From: Candidatus Omnitrophota bacterium
GTDB taxonomy: Bacteria; Omnitrophota; Gorgyraeia; Zapsychrales; JANLHA01
NCBI GenBank assembly: GCA_024653845.1
Contig: JANLHA010000298.1
Location: 1 to 12,144 of the forward strand
DNA length: 12,144 nucleotides
Direction: 5' to 3'
Shown: positions 6,862 to 12,144 of the stretch, in pieces
Layout: every line of letters starts with the position of its first letter
Position numbering within the stretch: position 1 is the first letter of the stretch
Notes under the pieces: model-generated
Databases searched by the model: none
Seen by the model: the letters and a program-made list of their open reading frames with translations, nothing else
What the model was told of the DNA's origin: nothing
Translations under genes and position numbers: made by a program

Positions 6862-7998
6862 TTAGAAACGAACCGTTGCTCCGGCAAGAAGGGAATACGA
6901 CTCCCAATTGACTTCATTCAAACGTGTTTCGGCAATGGACCCTGATGAGAAAAAGACGCGATCGATTCCGTGATCGGTCTCCCAATCTTGAAATGTTCCC
7001 TGAAAGTCGAGAGAAAGAAAACGGGTCAATTGATAATTGAGCCCCATGCGGAAAACCAGTCCTCGCCCATCGGCTTCGTGTTCAAAACTTTTAGGATGCT
7101 GAAAATCGCTGCGCAAGTTCCAATCCGCTTCGGCATAATAATCGACCATGTGATATTCAGCGCGGAGTGTTCCTCCCAGTTTCCCTCGAGTGCCCTCTAA
7201 TTCCACGCCCCACCAGGGACCTTTCCATTCGGTGTCGTATTGGCTGTGCAATCCGGCAAACGGGCCTGTCGCAGGAACGGTCTGAAAACCATCTGTAATC
7301 ACGAGATCTTGTTTATGCTGAGAATATCCCACCAAAGGAGTTACCCATAATTGATCGACGGCAAACCAGTCCAAATCAGAATGATGAGAGAATCGATATC
7401 CAACGCCTCCTGAAAGATCCACAACACGTCCATTATCCGATTGATTATTCGATCGAGAAAATTCCAAAGTCCGTTGATTCGCTAAAAAATCCGAGTCTTG
7501 GTTTTCTCCGTCATAAATATCGCTATAAGATGCTAACCCATCAGCAACCCAATGTTCAGCAATAATAAGCTGGCCCTGGGCTTGCACTTGATACATGGCA
7601 AGGTCGCTCCAGGTCAGTTCCGAAAGAACATTGGGATTGTTTCCATTGATGTCACCCGCAATGTTCCAGTCAAAATCATCGTTTCGATATCCGCCTAAAA
7701 GACTGAAGCGTCCTTCGATGGGCAAAGAGACATTTCTCCAATGAAAACGTCTTTCAAAATTTTCTGAAGTCTTGACGGAAGTTTGTTCTTTAACAACGAT
7801 CGGACTTTGAGATTCTACAGGAGTAGTGGCTTGCGGAATTTCCTCAACATTCATCGAAGTGATTTCCCCTTCTTTATTCAAAGTCACACTCATTCTTTTC
7901 TTAGGAGTCACGTCTTTGACTGGAACAGACTCTTGGGAAAAACTGGTATTTCCCCATAAAACCAAAGTCAAAATGGCCATGCAAATCACTCTTAACAT
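6862..7998 (-). CDS. Outer-membrane beta-barrel protein, omptin-like type
   Basis: 378 residues from ATG 7998. The N-terminus MLRVICMAILTLVLWGNTSFS is a signal peptide, followed by a Lys/Glu/Pro-rich linker to about residue 85. The rest is alternating polar/aromatic beta-strand sequence ending in Phe (ATVRF), the C-terminal signature for BAM insertion. Phrases such as DWNIAGDINGNNPNVLSELTW, VTPLVGYSQH and YDTEWKGPWWGVELEG resemble a family annotated as omptin-like or 'Protochlamydia outer membrane protein'. I cannot confirm an omptin catalytic set, so protease activity is not claimed. A TTG four codons upstream is in frame, but GGAG sits six bases before the ATG and supports the ATG. It follows tRNA-Ser by 71 bp and leads into tex with a 7-bp gap. 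Confidence 0.8.
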   Translation of the reverse strand: MLRVICMAILTLVLWGNTSFSQESVPVKDVTPKKRMSVTLNKEGEITSMNVEEIPQATTPVESQSPIVVKEQTSVKTSENFERRFHWRNVSLPIEGRFSLLGGYRNDDFDWNIAGDINGNNPNVLSELTWSDLAMYQVQAQGQLIIAEHWVADGLASYSDIYDGENQDSDFLANQRTLEFSRSNNQSDNGRVVDLSGGVGYRFSHHSDLDWFAVDQLWVTPLVGYSQHKQDLVITDGFQTVPATGPFAGLHSQYDTEWKGPWWGVELEGTRGKLGGTLRAEYHMVDYYAEADWNLRSDFQHPKSFEHEADGRGLVFRMGLNYQLTRFLSLDFQGTFQDWETDHGIDRVFFSSGSIAETRLNEVNWESYSLLAGATVRF

Positions 7999-8069
7999 AT
8001 CCTTCTCCAATTCTGTTTGGTATTTAACAAAGGCAGGATTAAATCACTGAATTCATGAAATTAATAAAA

Positions 8070-8156
8070 CGGAGAGGTCGGGATTCGAACCCGAGGACCC
8101 CTTGCGAGATCAACTGCTTAGCAGGCAGCTCCGTTCGGCCACTCCGGCACCTCTCC
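8070..8156 (-). tRNA. tRNA-Ser(GCU)
   Basis: 87 nt. The acceptor stem is GGAGAGG (8156-8150) with CCTCTCC (8077-8071) and discriminator G at 8070. CCA is not encoded. The anticodon arm is GCTGC-CTGCTAA-GCAGT, giving anticodon GCU for AGC/AGU codons. The long variable arm (TTGATCTCGCAAGGGGTCC region) is the class II serine type, and the T loop is GGTTCGAATCC. It lies between tadA and the outer-membrane gene on the same strand. Confidence 0.95.
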
Positions 8157-8168
8157 TTTACTACAAAG

Positions 8169-8215
8169 CTTTTTTCAGAAAAAAGGAACAGTGGTCCTCT
8201 TGAGGACACCTCTCC
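8169..8215. repeat. Two palindromes and a tRNA-Ser 5'-end-like 9-mer between tadA and tRNA-Ser
   Basis: CTTTTTT-CAG-AAAAAAG (8169-8185) is a perfect 7-bp hairpin and GTCCTC-TT-GAGGAC (8194-8207) a perfect 14-bp palindrome. On the minus strand the GC-richer palindrome comes first after tadA and is followed 8 bases later by T6, so together they may act as a weak terminator after tadA. The minus-strand 9-mer GGAGAGGTG (8215-8207) equals the first nine bases of tRNA-Ser just downstream, possibly a small duplication or chance. Confidence 0.4.
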
Positions 8216-8223
8216 ATGACATC

Positions 8224-8703
8224 TCAATTCATTCCCGAAATCTGTCGACGCTTCTTCTGAAAAAACTCCGTCAACATCCCTCCACAAATCTCTGAAGAAA
8301 CCGAAGGCAGGATCTCGACAAAATGGTTTAACGAAGAATGCTGAACAATATTCGCAACAGATCCACACGCACCTGCCTTGGGATCAAGGGCCCCAAAACA
8401 AATCCGAGGAATCCTTGACAAAATCAAGGCTCCAGCACACATGCTGCAAGGCTCTAAAGTGACATACAAACAACAATTATGCAACCATTTTGTTCCTAAA
8501 AAATTGGTCGCCTGAGTAATCGCAATCATTTCGGCATGGGCCGTAGGATCTTTGAGAAGCTCCACCTGATTATACGCGCGGGCAATGATCCGGTTCTCAT
8601 AAGTGATGACAGCCCCGATGGGCACCTCATCTTGATCAGCTGCCCTCTTGGCCTGCCGAATGGCTTCTTGCATAAAAACTTCATCATTGGATATCAAGGC
8701 CAT
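8224..8703 (-). CDS. tadA: tRNA adenosine(34) deaminase TadA
   Basis: 159 residues. TadA converts A34 to inosine in the wobble position of tRNA-Arg(ACG), which is needed to read CGU, CGC and CGA. The cytidine-deaminase-fold zinc site is complete: HAE at 56-58 (zinc His56, catalytic Glu58) and PCSMC with zinc Cys86 and Cys89. ALDPKAGACGSVANI (105-119) is a typical bacterial TadA segment. The ATG overlaps the sensor-kinase stop by one base (TGATG), implying coupled translation. The substrate tRNA-Arg(ACG) is encoded about 1.6 kb upstream on the same strand. A related guanine or cytosine deaminase is less likely given the motif spacing. Confidence 0.95.
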   Translation of the reverse strand: MALISNDEVFMQEAIRQAKRAADQDEVPIGAVITYENRIIARAYNQVELLKDPTAHAEMIAITQATNFLGTKWLHNCCLYVTLEPCSMCAGALILSRIPRICFGALDPKAGACGSVANIVQHSSLNHFVEILPSVSSEICGGMLTEFFQKKRRQISGMN

Positions 8704-10250
8704 CAGGATCCCAGTAGATTTTTTACAGCGGGCAGTTCTATGGTTACGGTTGTTCCCCTTCGAAGACTGCTGACAATGCGAGTTTCTCCATGAGAGTAAC
8801 TGACCAAAGAGTGAACAACTGAGAGCCCCAATTTCAATCCTCTCTCCCCTTGTTCTTTCTTCGCAAAAGGATCAAAGATCGATTTCAAATCTTCCTCAGG
8901 GATTCCCACTCCGGTATCCTTGATTTCCATTCTGACTTTTCCTGAAGTTCCCCAAAATCTTGTCCCAATGGTTAAGATCCCCCCTGCAGGCATGGCATGA
9001 ATGGCATTTTCAATGACATTTTCAATGACTTTAGCCAAATCGACTTTTCCCATGGCTACGGCTGGAAGATTTTTGGCAAAATGCAAAACAACCCGAATGC
9101 CAGATGCTTTTAAAAATGGCTCTTGAGCATCAAGGATTTCCTGAATGACTTGATGAGGCCGCGAGAAATCTTTACGCAATCCTATTTTTTTCTGTTTCAA
9201 TGCCAACAACTGGTCTGTGGCATGATAACAATACTCCATCTGTCGACAAACTCTTTGAAGCGTTTGAATGATTTGCTCATAATCCTTAAATGTCATGTAC
9301 TCAAAATTCTTACATTGGTATTTCTTAAGAACCGTTTGAGTTTGAGTAAGAATCCCTAACAAAGGATGCTCCAATTCTTGTGCCATTCCGGAAACAAGAA
9401 ATTGGATCGCTTGCATTTTCTCGGATTCACGGAGCAAAAGCTCCAACTCTCGACGCTGACGAATATCACGAACAATCAAATGTGTTCCTTGCAATTCGTT
9501 CTTTTTTTGAAGTGGAGAAATCACCATCTCAACGGGAACCGGGTCAACATGACTCTTCCCGATCATCTCAAATTCAACCTGAGACTGATTTTGGGATTTC
9601 TTAACCCTGACTAAAACATTCTTTAATGCCGCCCAAGAATGCTTATCAATAAAATGATAAAAATCTTTTCCAATAATTTTTTCTTTGGAAAGGCCAAGAA
9701 ATTTCTCTCCAGCAGGGTTCACGTAAGAAATCCGCTCTTTCAAATCCAAAGTAAAAATAGGATCCCCTGCCCCTTCACACAAAATCTGATATCTTTCTTG
9801 AGACTCCAAAAGTTGTCTTTGAATTTCCAATTGATGTGTAATATCTCGTCCAATAGCAAGAAGATATTCCTTATCTTGATATGTCATATAAACAGCTGTG
9901 ATTTCAACCGTCTCTTCTCGGCCATCTTTAACGATCCGTTCTAGTCTAAAGGATATTGGCGTTCGTTTTTGCTTAAGAAATTGAAATCTCTTCTGTTGCC
10001 ATTCTTTCAAACTCATCTTGTTCTTATAAAAATCAAGCACGCGTTTTTTCAAAAGATTTTCTCTCGGATATCCCAAAGCTTTGACGGAGGCATCATTAGC
10101 AAAAACGATCCTTGCCTCTTGATCAACCAAGACCAATTCATCGCCAATATGATTGATCATCTTGTTTAACAATTCAAATTCTGTTTGAGTATGCGAAAGG
10201 TGAAAATTTTGGGATGCGAGATGTTGGGATAAGAGAGGTCTTCTTGGCAT
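8703..10250 (-). CDS. PAS-PAS sensor histidine kinase homolog with Gln at the phosphoacceptor site
   Basis: 515 residues, no membrane segments, so a cytoplasmic sensor. PAS1 spans about 27-138 (ending LLAIGRDIT) and PAS2 about 150-265 (ending LIVRDIRQRRELE). The HisKA-like helix begins near 275. The usual AHELNNPL box is instead SGMAQELEHPLLG (287-299): Gln291 occupies the phosphoacceptor position, although His295 lies four residues on. The ATPase domain looks intact: N box VIENVIENAIHAM (408-420), G1 DTGVGIP (445-451), F box FDPF (459-462) and G2 GLKLGLS (471-477). The family senses signals through PAS and phosphorylates a response regulator; no regulator gene is visible here. The ATG at 10250 lacks a clear SD. 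It overlaps tadA by one base. Confidence 0.88.
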   Translation of the reverse strand: MPRRPLLSQHLASQNFHLSHTQTEFELLNKMINHIGDELVLVDQEARIVFANDASVKALGYPRENLLKKRVLDFYKNKMSLKEWQQKRFQFLKQKRTPISFRLERIVKDGREETVEITAVYMTYQDKEYLLAIGRDITHQLEIQRQLLESQERYQILCEGAGDPIFTLDLKERISYVNPAGEKFLGLSKEKIIGKDFYHFIDKHSWAALKNVLVRVKKSQNQSQVEFEMIGKSHVDPVPVEMVISPLQKKNELQGTHLIVRDIRQRRELELLLRESEKMQAIQFLVSGMAQELEHPLLGILTQTQTVLKKYQCKNFEYMTFKDYEQIIQTLQRVCRQMEYCYHATDQLLALKQKKIGLRKDFSRPHQVIQEILDAQEPFLKASGIRVVLHFAKNLPAVAMGKVDLAKVIENVIENAIHAMPAGGILTIGTRFWGTSGKVRMEIKDTGVGIPEEDLKSIFDPFAKKEQGERGLKLGLSVVHSLVSYSHGETRIVSSLRRGTTVTIELPAVKNLLGS

Positions 10251-10280
10251 TGGAGTATATAAGAATATTTATAGTAATAA

Positions 10281-10309
10281 GCGCCCGCCCCCTTCGGGGA
10301 CAGCGGCGG
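10281..10309 (-). repeat. REP-like hairpin, copy 1 (3' of tRNA-Arg)
   Basis: Read on the minus strand: CGCC, three unpaired bases GCT, stem GTCCCC, loop GAA, stem GGGGGC, one unpaired G, then GGCG, followed by CTTATT. The outer CGCC/GGCG and inner GTCCCC/GGGGGC stems pair. The same 3:1 asymmetric internal loop recurs in copies 2 and 3, which lie in the opposite orientation. It sits 31 bases past the tRNA-Arg 3' end, where it could also act as an RNA 3' structure, but no long T-tract follows. Confidence 0.6.
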
Positions 10310-10340
10310 TATTTTACTAAAAAATACTTTTAAAGAAATA

Positions 10341-10414
10341 CGCGCCCGGAGGGATTTGAACCCCCAGCCTTCTGTTCCGTAGACAGATGCTCTATCCAAT
10401 TGAGCTACGGGCGC
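10341..10414 (-). tRNA. tRNA-Arg(ACG)
   Basis: 74 nt without an encoded CCA. The acceptor stem is GCGCCCG (10414-10408) with CGGGCGC (10348-10342) and discriminator G at 10341. The D arm is GCTCAATTGGATAGAGC. The anticodon arm TCTGT-CTACGGA-ACAGA places ACG at positions 34-36. The T arm is GGGGG-TTCAAAT-CCCTC. A34 is the standard substrate of TadA, encoded downstream. No confident promoter: TATAAA-like and TAAAGT-like boxes lie upstream without a good -35. Confidence 0.95.
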
Positions 10415-10444
10415 TCATACTTTACAGCTTTTTATAGAGAATGA

Positions 10445-10477
10445 GCGCCGTTGCCCCAGTCTTTTTGGGGCGGGCGC
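10445..10477 (+). repeat. REP-like hairpin, copy 2
   Basis: GCGCC (10445-10449), unpaired GTT, GCCCC (10453-10457), nine-base loop, GGGGC (10467-10471), unpaired G, GGCGC (10473-10477), followed by TTATT. Inner and outer stems pair fully, and A10444-T10478 extends the outer stem. It is preceded by TTTTTATAGA (10429-10438), which recurs 58 bp on, ahead of copy 3. Confidence 0.65.
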
Positions 10478-10505
10478 TTATTCTAATTTTTATAGATCAT
10501 TGTTT

Positions 10506-10533
10506 GCGCCATTGTCCCCGAAGGGGACGGGCG
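10506..10533 (+). repeat. REP-like hairpin, copy 3
   Basis: GCGCC (10506-10510), unpaired ATT, GTCCCC (10514-10519), loop GAA, GGGGAC (10523-10528), unpaired G, GGCG (10530-10533). The inner stem sequence differs from copy 2 (GTCCCC/GGGGAC against GCCCC/GGGGC) but stays fully paired. It is preceded by TTTTTATAGA at 10487-10496, so copies 2 and 3 form tandem units of about 60 bp. Confidence 0.65.
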
Positions 10534-10556
10534 TAATAAATATATTTTTCAATCTT

Positions 10557-10587
10557 GCGCCGTTCCCCCCGCTTCATCGGGCCGGAC
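10557..10587 (+). repeat. REP-like hairpin, copy 4 (degenerate)
   Basis: Starts GCGCC-GTT-CCCCCC like the other copies, and CCCG (10568-10571) pairs with CGGG (10578-10581) around CTTCAT. The right arm reads CCGGAC instead of GGGCGC, so the outer stem is decayed. It lies 40 bases past the stop of the MORN-type gene on the minus strand. Together with copies 2 and 3 it accounts for most of the 10415-10627 gap; I see no gene there. Confidence 0.5.
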
Positions 10588-10627
10588 ACAATTTTCCTTA
10601 AATGATACCCGACAATTATAGCAATGG

Positions 10628-11401
10628 TTATGGAAATGGCAAGGACTTCGATGATTGTCCCCAATAATCAATCACGATAGGCTTTTCTTTACCTTCTTGA
10701 TAACAATGTTTAGCTTTGATCTTGCCGGATTGATCATATAAAGTGAAACAACCTGTGGGCTTTCCTTTTTGGTAGGTCCCTACAGAAGCCAAATTTCCAT
10801 TCTCATGGTACTCCTGAAAAATCCCCTCTTTCAAACCGTTGACATAGTTTCCTTCAAGCTTCAAATCACCACCCGGATAATATTCTTTAATCTCTCCGTT
10901 GCGCAATGGCTTCTTAACCGCAACTCCACCCTGCGTGATCCTCACTTCTTCTTTCTGAGGTGTCGTATAAATTTTATAATCTTCTAATCGCCAATGTCCC
11001 CCCTTGACTTTATGCAAAAAAAATTCTTCAAAAAACTTTAGCCCCTCTCGTTGAGTTTCATAGAGGCTTGTAAAGAAAAATTCTCTCCCTTCAATTTTTA
11101 AGGTATTGGCAATCAGATAAAAATGATTAACTTTTCCCCATTCCTGCAAATCTTCTGTAATTCTTCTTGAATATCTTTCTTGAGATAATTGATTTCTCAG
11201 ACGAGAATCTGTCAGTTCTTCGTAAATAGCAACACTATTTTCTTTATTATACAAATCATAAAAAATCTGGACGAATTCTCCGATCGCGGACTGCTCCAAC
11301 CATAAATAAATTCGGTCCGAGCCTTTCAAATACAAAAAACTTCCTGCCAGAACCGCAATAAAAATGGTAAGGGCGATAAAGTCTTCAGAAATTTTTCTCA
11401 C
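10628..11401 (-). CDS. Single-pass membrane protein with MORN_2-type repeats
   Basis: 257 residues. One N-terminal hydrophobic segment (about 7-25) precedes Lys26, so it looks anchored in the inner membrane with the bulk probably outside. Residues 30-150 are a mixed region I do not recognise. Residues 168-238 hold three repeats of about 24 residues with the pattern G-x-x-x-Y-x-x-x-G-x-L (GEIKEYYPGGDLKLEGNY; GIFQEYHENGNLASVGTY; GCFTLYDQSGKIKAKHCY). This is the MORN_2/YwqK-type repeat, often called 'antitoxin' in databases without good functional support. It begins with GTG and lacks a clear SD. It starts 11 bp after the ATPase gene, so the two are probably cotranscribed and it may be an accessory envelope factor of that secretion or pilus system. 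Function unknown. Confidence 0.7.
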   Translation of the reverse strand: MRKISEDFIALTIFIAVLAGSFLYLKGSDRIYLWLEQSAIGEFVQIFYDLYNKENSVAIYEELTDSRLRNQLSQERYSRRITEDLQEWGKVNHFYLIANTLKIEGREFFFTSLYETQREGLKFFEEFFLHKVKGGHWRLEDYKIYTTPQKEEVRITQGGVAVKKPLRNGEIKEYYPGGDLKLEGNYVNGLKEGIFQEYHENGNLASVGTYQKGKPTGCFTLYDQSGKIKAKHCYQEGKEKPIVIDYWGQSSKSLPFP

Positions 11402-11412
11402 AGGAGTCTCGT

Positions 11413-12144
11413 CTATTTTTTCTCTTCCTTTGTGGTTCGCTTATGCCGCTCACGCATATATTCTTTTCCAAAAAGCTCTTCACGGTTGAATCCTAAACTT
11501 TCTACAGCTTTATCGGGGTTACGACTATAGGCGCGACAAAATGATGTGACTTCTCGCAACGTGGTCAGCCCTTTCTCAACGAGTTGTTTTAATAAGAATG
11601 CGCGCATCTGAACTTCGATCATGATATCTTTGGCCATAAGACCAGCTTGTTGAGCCAATCGATCACGATAGACAGTACTCGTTCCAATAGGCTTTAGGAG
11701 CTTGGATTCATAATCATATTTAAAAATATGAGAAAGAAGAACTTTTTCCTGTTCCATCCCGCTTGTTTCACTGACTTCGTCAATGACCCGGAAAACCTTA
11801 TCTTCGACGTGATAGCGCTTCAAGATAATAAACACATCCACCAGACGAATCAACTCTTCCGGGATGTTCATCGGTTCGTTCTGAAGACGGATGATGGCTT
11901 CGCGCGAAGTCAACGCATGCACGGTCCCAATACAATATTTTCCAACGTTCGCCGCCGTCATCATGTCTCTGGCTTCTTCCCCGCGCACCTCACCAATCAC
12001 AATGCGTTCGGGCCGCATTCGAAGACTGTTTTTGACCAACTCCGCCAACGTGAAATCCTCGCCACTTTCAAGACGGGAACAGCTATCTTCAAATTCCGTA
12101 TTCAACTCCAATGTATCTTCAATGACAACCAATCGATCCGTATC
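11413..12144 (-). CDS. CpaF/VirB11-like type II/IV secretion ATPase (partial, 5' end outside window)
   Basis: The reading frame is open to the right edge (first codons DTDRL), so only the C-terminal ~243 residues are present and the Walker A loop is outside the window. Visible motifs: the Asp box VVIEDTLEL, Walker B-type RPERIVIGEVRGEEA, and the His box region GKYCIGTVHA. After these comes RLQNEPMNIPEELIRLVDVFIIL, as in the CpaF/TadA-type and archaeal FlaI/GspE-like ATPases; the RVIDEVSETSGM segment leans to the archaeal-like branch. Such hexameric ATPases power pilus assembly or secretion from the cytoplasmic face. Its partners would lie to the right. The gene downstream encodes a membrane-anchored MORN-type protein. 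Confidence 0.88.
   Translation of the reverse strand, partial: DTDRLVVIEDTLELNTEFEDSCSRLESGEDFTLAELVKNSLRMRPERIVIGEVRGEEARDMMTAANVGKYCIGTVHALTSREAIIRLQNEPMNIPEELIRLVDVFIILKRYHVEDKVFRVIDEVSETSGMEQEKVLLSHIFKYDYESKLLKPIGTSTVYRDRLAQQAGLMAKDIMIEVQMRAFLLKQLVEKGLTTLREVTSFCRAYSRNPDKAVESLGFNREELFGKEYMRERHKRTTKEEKK

Noticed and set aside
6855..6917. 21-residue N-terminal extension of Tex from ATG 6917
   Set aside because: It would overlap the outer-membrane gene by 56 bp and lies outside the Tex homology, which starts at the ATG at 6854.
7999..8010. TTG start for the outer-membrane protein
   Set aside because: The TTG lies in the SD region; the ATG at 7998 has GGAG six bases upstream and gives a clean signal peptide.
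8039..8368. 109-codon minus-strand frame over tRNA-Ser and the end of tadA
   Set aside because: It is a frame shadow of tadA that reads through a tRNA gene.
10166..10399. 77-codon minus-strand open frame upstream of the sensor kinase
   Set aside because: It overlaps tRNA-Arg and the REP-like hairpin and shows no protein-like conservation pattern.
10429..10589. CRISPR-like array from regularly spaced GCGCC units
   Set aside because: Units are imperfect hairpins with 61- and 51-bp offsets, and the variation is inside the stems; there are no unique spacers or cas genes.

Overview
Every gene I can support lies on the minus strand: eleven protein genes (one cut by the right edge) and three tRNA genes. 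The host looks like a Gram-negative bacterium. It encodes a signal-peptide-bearing outer-membrane beta-barrel, bacterial dnaX/recR/tex/tadA, and a CpaF/archaeal-type secretion ATPase. Taxonomy cannot be fixed from this window; an uncultured lineage such as Omnitrophota or a deltaproteobacterial-type group is only a guess from protein style.

Layout in transcription order (right to left). 12144-10628: end of a CpaF-like ATPase gene and a membrane-anchored MORN-type repeat protein. 10627-10251: tRNA-Arg(ACG) surrounded by four related GC-rich hairpins of REP type. 10250-8224: a PAS sensor kinase gene overlapping tadA by one base. The kinase has Gln where its phosphoacceptor His should be. 8156-8070: tRNA-Ser(GCU). 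7998-2876: outer-membrane protein, tex, a TIGR01777-type epimerase and a membrane-anchored EEP-fold protein, closely spaced or overlapping and probably an operon. 2787-450: dnaX then recR. The ybaB gene that often sits between them is missing; a GAGATCC/GGATGACA repeat hairpin occupies the gap. dnaX carries an A AAA AAA slippery run exactly where a gamma-type short product should end. 441-109: a consensus promoter driving tRNA-Asn(GUU).

The most striking element is at the left end. tRNA-Asn(GUU) is split inside its anticodon (between U35 and U36) by a compact 200-nt group I intron. P1 with its U.G splice pair, P2, P3, P4, P5, P6a, P7, P8, P9, P10 and the terminal G can all be drawn from the sequence. 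The sequence style is the IC3 class known from cyanobacterial tRNA-Leu. This is an unusual host tRNA. It is also the only one of the three tRNAs here with an encoded CCA, and it sits next to a pair of IS-end-like 25-bp repeats, so lateral acquisition is possible.

Functional links: TadA is the deaminase for A34 of tRNA-Arg(ACG), and both are encoded here 1.6 kb apart. dnaX and recR form the usual replication/recombination pair. Most other genes are household functions. No CRISPR array, prophage or complete transposon is visible.
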